NCBI GenBank assembly: GCA_937901225.1
Contig: CALCGX010000112.1
Span: 1-11,937, forward strand
From: an uncultured Bacteroidales bacterium
GTDB lineage: Bacteria; Bacteroidota; Bacteroidia; Bacteroidales; Paludibacteraceae
Direction: 5' to 3'
DNA length: 11,937 nt
Both the position numbers and the translations under genes were made by a program. Below, piece after piece: positions 6,689 through 11,937 of the stretch. The notes under the pieces were generated by a model. That model ran no database searches. It worked only from the letters and a program-made list of their open reading frames with translations, and was not told the DNA's origin. Within the stretch, counting starts at the first letter, position 1. Each line of letters opens with the position of its first letter.

Positions 6689-8016
6689 AATGTAGCGTAG
6701 AGGTCAAAATCCTCTGATTTTATGATAGTTACAGTATAATATTCTCCCGTTTTTAATGTCTTTGCTCCTTGTTCTTGGCTCCTTGTTCCTTTCTCTATCA
6801 GCACTTCGCAATCCACTTCAGGCGAGTCATATTGCGTGCGTCCAACGTAGTATTCTGCTTCCTCGCGATCAATCACCACACGTTGCTCTGTACCTACCAT
6901 TCGGCTCAAAATCTCCGATGAAATCTCCTGTTGTATTGCCATCAATGTTTCTACGCGGCGCTCTTTTTCTTCCTGAGGAATATCGTCTATATAATGTTTC
7001 GCAGCATAGGTGCCTTCTTCTTCACTATATGCAAATGCTCCCATGCGCTCAAACTTCACCGTTTTTACCCACTCGCATAGTTCATTGAAATCCTCCTCCG
7101 TCTCGCCGGGGCGCCCAACAAGCAACGTGGTGCGAATACATATGCCGGGCACTTCTTTTCGAATACGAGCAATGACAGCATCTTGCTCCGCGCGAGTGAT
7201 GTGACGGTGCATTTTCTTGAGCATATTGTCCGAACAATGCTGTAGCGCAATGTCCATGTACTTGCACACATTCTTATGTTTTGCCATCACGGGCAGCAAA
7301 TCGTATGGGAAATCCGTAGGGTAGGTGTAATGCAGTCGTATCCACTCTACGCCTGCTATTTGCGCCATTTCATCCACCAACTGTGCCAATCGATGCTCGC
7401 CGTAAAGGTCTAACCCATAGCTAGATAGGTCTTGTGCAATGACGTTAAACTCCTTCACTCCTTCGCCAACCAACCAACGCACTTCATCCAGTATATCTTC
7501 CATCGTGCGCGAAGTAAATTTGCCCGTAATCAGCGGAATAGCACAATACGAACAATATCGATTACATCCCTCTGCGATTTTCAAATATGCATAGTGCTTG
7601 GGCGTTGTGAGCGAACGTTCATAATCCGCGCCTAATCGCCCAATTGCCTTATCGCCTAATCGCCCAACCTCCTCAACGATTCCAAGGTAATCAAACTTCC
7701 CGAACCACTTATCCACCTCTGGAATCTCAACGGGCAGCTCTTCTCTGTAACGCTGTGACAAACAGCCCATTACATACAATTTACGGAGTTTACCTTTGGT
7801 TTTTCGCTCTGCGAATTGCAGTATAATATCAATACTTTCCTCTTTCGCATCGCCAATAAATCCGCAAGTATTGATGATAGCTATCTCACCTTTGGGATCA
7901 GCCGAATCATGCACACAACGATATCCTGCCAACTCCAATTGGCGCATCAATCGCTCGGCATCCACCAGATTCTTCGAGCAACCCAATGTGATAATATCTA
8001 TCTCTCCTTTTCTCAC
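6685..8016 (-). CDS. rimO: RimO, ribosomal protein S12 methylthiotransferase
   Basis: RimO is a radical-SAM enzyme with two iron-sulfur clusters that adds a methylthio group to an aspartate of ribosomal protein S12. At 443 residues it is near full family length. The N-terminal cluster ligands are Cys13 (LGCSKNLVD), Cys51 (NTCGF) and Cys85 (MGC). The radical-SAM motif is C151-xxx-C155-xx-C158 (CNRYCSYC). The C-terminal part, from about residue 375, is the TRAM domain. The LGCSKN start and DSPEVD motif favour RimO over MiaB. The start is GTG at 8016, because an in-frame TAG lies three codons upstream and no ATG is available. That GTG sits in the last unit of a heptamer repeat. Two more repeat arrays lie inside the gene, making the loops at 117-130 and 409-418 somewhat longer than I recall for Bacteroides RimO. 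Confidence 0.95.
   Translation of the reverse strand: MRKGEIDIITLGCSKNLVDAERLMRQLELAGYRCVHDSADPKGEIAIINTCGFIGDAKEESIDIILQFAERKTKGKLRKLYVMGCLSQRYREELPVEIPEVDKWFGKFDYLGIVEEVGRLGDKAIGRLGADYERSLTTPKHYAYLKIAEGCNRYCSYCAIPLITGKFTSRTMEDILDEVRWLVGEGVKEFNVIAQDLSSYGLDLYGEHRLAQLVDEMAQIAGVEWIRLHYTYPTDFPYDLLPVMAKHKNVCKYMDIALQHCSDNMLKKMHRHITRAEQDAVIARIRKEVPGICIRTTLLVGRPGETEEDFNELCEWVKTVKFERMGAFAYSEEEGTYAAKHYIDDIPQEEKERRVETLMAIQQEISSEILSRMVGTEQRVVIDREEAEYYVGRTQYDSPEVDCEVLIEKGTRSQEQGAKTLKTGEYYTVTIIKSEDFDLYATL
6765..6792. repeat. 7-nt tandem repeat inside the rimO TRAM region
   Basis: The plus strand reads ctccttg, ttcttgg, ctccttg, ttccttt in consecutive heptamers; the pattern can also be seen as an imperfect 14-mer in two copies. 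On the coding strand it encodes KGTRSQEQGAK at about residues 409-418. That is a loop of the TRAM domain, about eight residues longer than in the Bacteroides RimO I recall. Confidence 0.75.
7629..7676. repeat. 8-nt tandem repeat inside rimO (cgcctaat family)
   Basis: Five consecutive octamers, cgcctaat, cgcccaat, tgccttat, cgcctaat and cgcccaac, run from 7629 to 7668, with a weaker sixth unit (ctcctcaa) at 7669-7676. The 15-mer at 7629-7643 recurs exactly at 7653-7667. The encoded residues, about 117-130, are VGRLGDKAIGRLGA, in which GRLG appears twice. They lie between the N-terminal domain and the radical-SAM motif. Confidence 0.85.
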
Positions 8017-8034
8017 TAAACACTAAACACTAAA
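8014..8034. repeat. Perfect 7-nt triplicate repeat spanning the recQ-rimO junction
   Basis: Three perfect copies of cactaaa lie at 8014, 8021 and 8028; on the coding strand the unit is TTTAGTG. They fill the whole 18-nt gap between the recQ stop (TAG at 8037-8035) and the rimO start, and the last unit provides rimO's GTG start codon. No Shine-Dalgarno sequence is visible in the repeats. Confidence 0.9.
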
Positions 8035-10218
8035 CTAATTCCCCAACTCACTGTGGAACTTAATTCTCACCAAACGTACATTGATCTCGTCGTAGTCATC
8101 TTCGCCGAGTTCTTCCATCGCCAATTTGATGCTATCATTCTCCGCATGGCGGAAATAGTAGTAAATATCTGCCTCCTCGTCTGGATCGACCACTTCTTCG
8201 ATAAAGTACTTGATATTCAATTTCGTACCTGAATATACAATCGCTTCAATCTCCTCCAGCATCTCTTCCATCGACATGCCCAAACGCTCTGCTAAGTCGT
8301 CCAATGCCACACGGCGATCAATAGCTTTGATAATCTCTATCTTACGTGCAGAGTTCTTTGCTACGGTACGCACACGCAGGTCCTCAGGACGAATCACCTC
8401 ATTTTCCTCTACATATTCCTTAATCACGCGGATAAACTCATCGCCATAGCGTTTAGCTTTGCCTACGCCCACGCCAGGGATATTCTGCAATTCCTCGATA
8501 GTAATAGGGTAGGTAGTCGCCATCGCCTCCAAACTGCCGTCTTGGAAGATAACAAACGGAGGAACATTCATCTTCTTACTGAGTTTCTTGCGCAAGTCTT
8601 TCAGGATAGAGAACAAGACATCATCCGCTGCTGCACAGCCTGCTACGCCTGCACTCAAATCACCATCTTCCTCGTCGTTCTTCACCTCAATTGGCACCTC
8701 AAACATCGTTGGGCGTTTCATAAATTTCTTACCAGTAGAGGTGATTTTCAAATCGCCATACGACTCGATATCCTTCTTTATATATCCAGTCACCATGGCT
8801 TGGCGAATTATCGCATGCAAGTTGGCCTCGTTCTCATCTTCAGCGCAGCCAAAGTTCTCCAATTCGGTATGCTTGTATGCCAATACACCTGCCGACTCTT
8901 TGCCGCGAATGATATCCACAATATGTTCCGCACGGAATTTCTCGTTCAATTGATGAATAGTCTCCAATATCAAACCGAGCAACTCCGTCGCATCCACCAT
9001 CTTATATGTCTTACGGCAGTTATCACAACTTCCGCAGTCGTCTTTCTTGTAGTCTTCGCCAAAATAGTGCAACAGCAGTTTCCGACGACAAATCGAACTC
9101 TCTGCATACGACTGTGTCTCAAACAGCAATTGATTGCTAATCTCCTGCTCCGACACAGGCTTGCCTTGTTGGAATTTCCTCAAGCGCTCAATATCTTTGG
9201 GCGAATAGAAGCAGATACATTGTCCCTCGCCACCATCACGACCAGCACGACCAGTCTCTTGGTAATAGCCTTCCAATGATTTTGGGATGTCATAATGCAC
9301 CACAAAGCGCACATCTGGCTTGTCAATACCCATACCAAATGCGATAGTCGCCACTATCACCTGCACTTTTTCCATCAAGAACGCATCCTGATTGGCGCTT
9401 CGGGTCGCAGCATCCATTCCCGCATGGTATGCCAACGACGATATATTATTCACGCGCAAAGTCTCTGCCAACTCCTCTACGGTCTTGCGGCTCAAACAAT
9501 ACACAATACCCGATTTACCATTCATACTGCGGATATAGCGTACCAAATCTTTATCCACATCGTCTGTCTTCTCGCGTACTTCGTAATATAAATTCGGACG
9601 ATTAAACGACGACTTGAACACCGTCGCATCCATCATATCCAAGTTCTTCTGGATATCGCTTTGCACCTTAGGTGTTGCAGTTGCTGTTAATGCAATGATT
9701 GGTGCCTTACCAATACGCTCCACGATGGGGTGAATCCTGCGATACTCTGGACGGAAATCGTGTCCCCATTCCGAGATACAATGCGCCTCATCCACGGCAT
9801 AGAACGAGATTTTCACATCTTTCAAGAAGTCCACATTCTCATCTTTATTCAGCGACTCAGGGGCTACATACAGCAATTTCGTCTTACCGCTCAATACATC
9901 AGCCTTTACTGCGTGAATCTCAGGACGTGATAACGATGAGTTCAAGAAGTGCGCCACACCATCCTCTTCCGAGTAGTTACGCATGGCGTCCACTTGGTTC
10001 TTCATCAACGCAATCAGCGGAGAGATCACGATTGCCACGCCGTCCATCAATAGCGATGGTAATTGGTAACAAAGGCTCTTTCCTCCACCAGTCGGCATCA
10101 ACACAAACGTGTCTTTGCCATCCATAAGGTTGTTGATAATTGCTTCTTGATTCCCTTTAAACGAATCAAATCCAAAATGATGTTGTAGTGCTTCAATCAG
10201 TTGTTCATGTCGTGTCAT
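8035..10218 (-). CDS. recQ: RecQ family ATP-dependent DNA helicase
   Basis: RecQ is a 3'-5' DNA helicase acting in recombination and repair of stalled forks. The protein has 727 residues. The helicase core shows Walker A TGGGKS (43-48), DEAH (143-146) followed by the RecQ-specific CISEWGHDFRPEYR, TATAT (178-182), and the motif V-VI stretch ATIAFGMGIDKPDVR to QETGRAGRDG (about 290-329). The RQC zinc site is Cys377, 395, 398 and 401. A winged-helix region (about 405-500) and an HRDC domain (about 532-605, with IPGVGVGKAKRYG) follow. A further acidic extension of about 120 residues is, from memory, normal for the long RecQ of Bacteroidetes. The ATG at 10218 gives a normal N-terminus. It appears to be the first repair gene of the run down to uvrA, with no clear promoter in the 46 nt before it. 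Confidence 0.96.
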   Translation of the reverse strand: MTRHEQLIEALQHHFGFDSFKGNQEAIINNLMDGKDTFVLMPTGGGKSLCYQLPSLLMDGVAIVISPLIALMKNQVDAMRNYSEEDGVAHFLNSSLSRPEIHAVKADVLSGKTKLLYVAPESLNKDENVDFLKDVKISFYAVDEAHCISEWGHDFRPEYRRIHPIVERIGKAPIIALTATATPKVQSDIQKNLDMMDATVFKSSFNRPNLYYEVREKTDDVDKDLVRYIRSMNGKSGIVYCLSRKTVEELAETLRVNNISSLAYHAGMDAATRSANQDAFLMEKVQVIVATIAFGMGIDKPDVRFVVHYDIPKSLEGYYQETGRAGRDGGEGQCICFYSPKDIERLRKFQQGKPVSEQEISNQLLFETQSYAESSICRRKLLLHYFGEDYKKDDCGSCDNCRKTYKMVDATELLGLILETIHQLNEKFRAEHIVDIIRGKESAGVLAYKHTELENFGCAEDENEANLHAIIRQAMVTGYIKKDIESYGDLKITSTGKKFMKRPTMFEVPIEVKNDEEDGDLSAGVAGCAAADDVLFSILKDLRKKLSKKMNVPPFVIFQDGSLEAMATTYPITIEELQNIPGVGVGKAKRYGDEFIRVIKEYVEENEVIRPEDLRVRTVAKNSARKIEIIKAIDRRVALDDLAERLGMSMEEMLEEIEAIVYSGTKLNIKYFIEEVVDPDEEADIYYYFRHAENDSIKLAMEELGEDDYDEINVRLVRIKFHSELGN

Positions 10219-10264
10219 ACGAACAATATTTATCGTTTTATTCTTCAGTTACATGAATATGTTT

Positions 10265-11338
10265 TCATTCTTCCCCATTCACTTCTCTCGTGTATTTCCA
10301 AATAGGTGCACTGCCATCGCTATATACATCGCTAGTGGTATAGCAGGTGGTATTGTCTAACCATGCGACAGCTTCTCCTTGTGGCTCTCTTTTGTATGCA
10401 GTCACTTTTTTAGGGCGACGAGCTAATGTTTCTCCGATACTTTCAAGACGACCATCTATACTATCGCGAGCCCAAATCAGCATGAAAGCTTCATTTTTAA
10501 TCATGATATGTTTGCCGTCAGGAGTAATATCGCCGCCAGTAGGATTCTGGAACAAACCAGCTGCTGTTCCGCTAGCAGATAGGATATACATATCACTACC
10601 ACCCAATTGACATTCTTCTGTCAGCACATGCATAGTGTCCAAGTTCATATCAGTACTAAATGGCAAACTATACACCATACCTGTGCTATTGAAGGTGTTC
10701 CATTTATCCACGATATACAATTTTTGCTCCACATTGTCGTACATCAGCACCTCTGCATTATGACCCTTACCATCTGGGTAACCAAAGTGAATGATCTTTT
10801 TCTCCACTTGAATTTCACCTTCTACAATTTCGGGTTCAGCAAAGTAATAAATATAGTATTTGTTTTTGTAACTCAATCCATTATCTCCAAATACACCTAC
10901 AAACAGATAATTGGTATCGTTGTACACACCTCCGCTCAATCCTTCCCAATCTCGATAGCTGTTGTGCAACTTAATAGTCGTCGAGAACGTGCCTTCTGGC
11001 GACATGGCACGCACTTTGTAACTATCATCACCTTGCACCCACAGATAACCTGGAGTTACGCGACTACATACCATACCCGAAATCTCTGCCAAATCTTTTC
11101 CATATGCAGTACCAGCTCTTTTGCGAGTAAATGTACTATCCAAATCCAATGTCTCTGGCAGATTTGGGGTGATAGTGTCTTCTGGTGTGCTGTCATTCTG
11201 ATCGTTGCCACCTGGAAGAGAATCATTTTGACTGCCGTTGATGCTCGGGTCGTTGTTGTCTGGAAGAGGGTTAACTTCTGTGCAACCAACTACTACGCAA
11301 CATGATAGCAATAGGGCAAATAAAACGTTCTTGTTCAT
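10265..11338 (-). CDS. Lipoprotein of unknown function, beta-propeller-like
   Basis: Residues 1-19 are a lipoprotein signal (hydrophobic core, then VVVGC with Cys19). Residues of about 22-60 are a low-complexity Asn/Asp/Pro/Ser tether, which suits an envelope protein held off the membrane. The body (about 70-355) has motifs I associate with a propeller-like family of unknown function: RDWEGL at 129-134, FGDNG at 150-154, YPDGKGHNAE at 187-196, GGDITPDG at 268-275 and EPQGEA at 318-323. In that family these motifs are repeated-blade loops, but I know of no proven activity. At 357 residues it looks complete. It has a strong promoter 5' and lies 46 nt upstream of recQ on the same strand, so read-through into the repair operon is possible. 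The lipoprotein call is firm; the fold is a guess from motif spacing. Confidence 0.85.
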   Translation of the reverse strand: MNKNVLFALLLSCCVVVGCTEVNPLPDNNDPSINGSQNDSLPGGNDQNDSTPEDTITPNLPETLDLDSTFTRKRAGTAYGKDLAEISGMVCSRVTPGYLWVQGDDSYKVRAMSPEGTFSTTIKLHNSYRDWEGLSGGVYNDTNYLFVGVFGDNGLSYKNKYYIYYFAEPEIVEGEIQVEKKIIHFGYPDGKGHNAEVLMYDNVEQKLYIVDKWNTFNSTGMVYSLPFSTDMNLDTMHVLTEECQLGGSDMYILSASGTAAGLFQNPTGGDITPDGKHIMIKNEAFMLIWARDSIDGRLESIGETLARRPKKVTAYKREPQGEAVAWLDNTTCYTTSDVYSDGSAPIWKYTREVNGEE

Positions 11339-11377
11339 ATCTTGTGTTTTTTTAAAATGTTAAATCCAAATCAACTG

Positions 11378-11409
11378 CAAAGATACGGACTTTTTTTTAT
11401 TTACGCAAA
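11378..11409 (-). promoter_or_regulatory. Bacteroidetes-type promoter for the lipoprotein gene
   Basis: On the minus strand TTTG (11409-11406), 20 nt, then TATCTTTG (11385-11378) matches the Bacteroidetes consensus TTTG-N20-TAnnTTTG without a mismatch. The -7 box ends 39 nt before the ATG. No terminator is obvious between this gene and recQ, so this may also drive recQ-rimO-HU-HU/LysM-uvrA. Confidence 0.8.
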
Positions 11410-11583
11410 TTTTTTTGAGTAAAAATTAGCAAAAAATGTATTTTTTTTTGAGTTGGTCATTCTTTTTGTAGTTATATTCTTCATGTGATGATAAAAAAAC
11501 GAGATGTCATTGTTGTATGCATTCGCCTTAGTATTTTATCTAAATAGACTAAACCCCTGTCTTTCCGCTGTCAATTACGTGAA

Positions 11584-11721
11584 GGAGTGCGACGGAACGC
11601 ACTCCGAGTATTGCGCCCGAAGAGTCCCCACTCTGAGGAAATAGCGCAATACATAGAATGGCGCGACCCTTGCGGTCACGCAGCCGTATGGCTACAGGGT
11701 AGTGCCGTACAGGGTAGGCAC
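11584..11721. repeat. Cluster of five hairpins (palindromic element or structured RNA)
   Basis: Five hairpins occur in 138 nt. The first is GGAGTGCG/CGCACTCC (11584-11605, perfect 8 bp, loop ACGGAA). The second pairs GTATTGCGC with GCGCAATAC (11608-11616 and 11644-11652, perfect 9 bp) and encloses AGAGT-CCCC-ACTCT (11621-11634). The third pairs GCGCGACC with GGTCACGC (11661-11681, one mismatch). The fourth is AGCC-GTAT-GGCT (11682-11693). The fifth is GTGCC/GGCAC (11702-11721), overlapping a perfect 10-bp direct repeat, tacagggtag, at 11693 and 11708. The region is clearly GC-richer than its surroundings. It has no tRNA fold and no reading frame I trust. It could be a dispersed palindromic element or a structured RNA. 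Confidence 0.7.
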
Positions 11722-11746
11722 GACCGCCTAATATGTGAGTATATAC

Positions 11747-11767
11747 AAAAGTACTTTTCTTAAGATT
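11747..11767. repeat. 21-bp repeat with AAAAGTACTTTT palindrome, copy 1
   Basis: The 21-bp word starting with the 12-bp palindrome AAAAGTACTTTT and ending TTAAGATT recurs at 11862-11882 with a single difference (C versus G just after the palindrome). The two copies are in direct orientation, 94 nt apart, and bracket the 11-nt tandem array. Confidence 0.8.
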
Positions 11768-11805
11768 CCTCTCCGTTTTATCCTCTCTATATACTCCTTG
11801 CTAAA

Positions 11806-11859
11806 GACCAAGGAAGAACCAAAGACGAACCAAGGATGAACCGAAGAACTCCGAAACTC
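11806..11859. repeat. 11-nt imperfect tandem repeat near the right edge
   Basis: The units are gaccaaggaa (11806), gaaccaaagac (11816), gaaccaaggat (11827), gaaccgaagaa (11838) and a weaker ctccgaaactc (11849). The period matches the 11-nt array after uvrA but the sequence does not. The array is non-coding as far as I can see and is flanked by the two 21-bp repeats. Confidence 0.75.
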
Positions 11860-11861
11860 AA

Positions 11862-11882
11862 AAAAGTACTTTTGTTAAGATT
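11862..11882. repeat. 21-bp repeat with AAAAGTACTTTT palindrome, copy 2
   Basis: This is the second copy of the repeat at 11747-11767, 20 of 21 bases identical and in the same orientation. Such a pair can arise by duplication or mark the ends of an inserted segment. Confidence 0.8.
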
Positions 11883-11937
11883 TGACTAAACCTGAAAAAG
11901 GTTGACTCGATTACTGAGTTGTGATCTTAAAAAACGT

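Larger units (their letters stand above)
11410..11937. other. Gene-free region with AT tracts, hairpins and repeats
   Basis: I find no credible coding region here on either strand. From 11410 to about 11450 it is rich in A and T runs next to the lipoprotein promoter. From 11451 to 11550 I see nothing distinctive. From 11584 to 11721 there is a GC-richer cluster of hairpins, and from 11747 to 11882 a pair of 21-bp repeats around an 11-nt tandem array. The last 50 nt hold only a weak 5-bp hairpin (AACCT 11889-11893 with AGGTT 11899-11903). The region may be a repeat-rich spacer, and the next gene lies beyond the right edge. Confidence 0.6.

Noticed and set aside
8014..8034. Repeat arrays considered as CRISPR
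   Set aside because: The units are 7-11 nt and directly abutting, with no spacers and no cas genes in the window.
8542..9279. A 245-codon plus-strand open frame inside recQ
   Set aside because: It is opposite a fully conserved RecQ stretch including the zinc site, with no recognisable protein motif.
10607..11305. A 232-codon plus-strand open frame opposite the lipoprotein gene
   Set aside because: The minus strand has a signal peptide, conserved motifs and a consensus promoter; the plus-strand product is an unstructured shadow.
11584..11721. Hairpin cluster considered as a tRNA or rRNA fragment
   Set aside because: No acceptor stem with CCA-type end, no T-loop motif and no anticodon arm of the right size can be drawn.

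Overview
The window looks like chromosomal DNA from a member of the order Bacteroidales (Bacteroidota). Three things point there. Two putative promoters have the Bacteroidetes layout TTTG/GTTG-N20-TAnnTTTG. Two lipoproteins have loose lipoboxes and few genes have a clear Shine-Dalgarno sequence. The protein set is also typical: a DPP5-like S9 peptidase, a long RecQ with a C-terminal extension, RimO next to HU genes, a Bacteroidetes-type UvrA and the tail of a DUF1015 protein. I cannot name the genus.

Layout. 1-209 (+) is the 3' end of a DUF1015 gene. A hairpin at 233-266 with A and T tracts on both sides probably terminates it and also the convergent peptidase gene. 288-2375 (-) encodes a lipoprotein dipeptidyl/prolyl-oligopeptidase with an intact Ser-Asp-His triad and its own promoter. 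2565-10218 (-) is a tight five-gene run in transcription order: recQ, rimO, a small HU, a membrane-spanning HU-LysM protein, and uvrA. The junctions are an 18-nt gap, a 4-nt ATGA overlap, a 3-nt gap and a 4-nt TTGA overlap, so they probably form one operon linking helicase/excision repair, nucleoid proteins and ribosomal protein S12 modification. 10265-11338 (-) is a lipoprotein with a beta-propeller-like body, 46 nt upstream of recQ and with the best promoter in the window. 11339-11937 has no credible gene. It holds that promoter, a dense cluster of hairpins (11584-11721), and a pair of near-identical 21-bp repeats flanking an 11-nt tandem repeat.

The most unusual feature is spread across the window. 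At least eight short imperfect tandem repeats with unit lengths of 7, 8 or 11 nt share an architecture but not a sequence. Five lie inside three conserved genes (peptidase, uvrA twice, rimO twice) and keep the reading frame. One fills the recQ-rimO junction and contains rimO's GTG start codon, and two are intergenic. Because 7, 8 and 11 are not multiples of three, these look like DNA-level repeats tolerated in proteins rather than peptide repeats. I know of similar short tandem repeats in some cyanobacteria and have a general recollection of such words in Bacteroidetes genomes, but I cannot name an established family for these.
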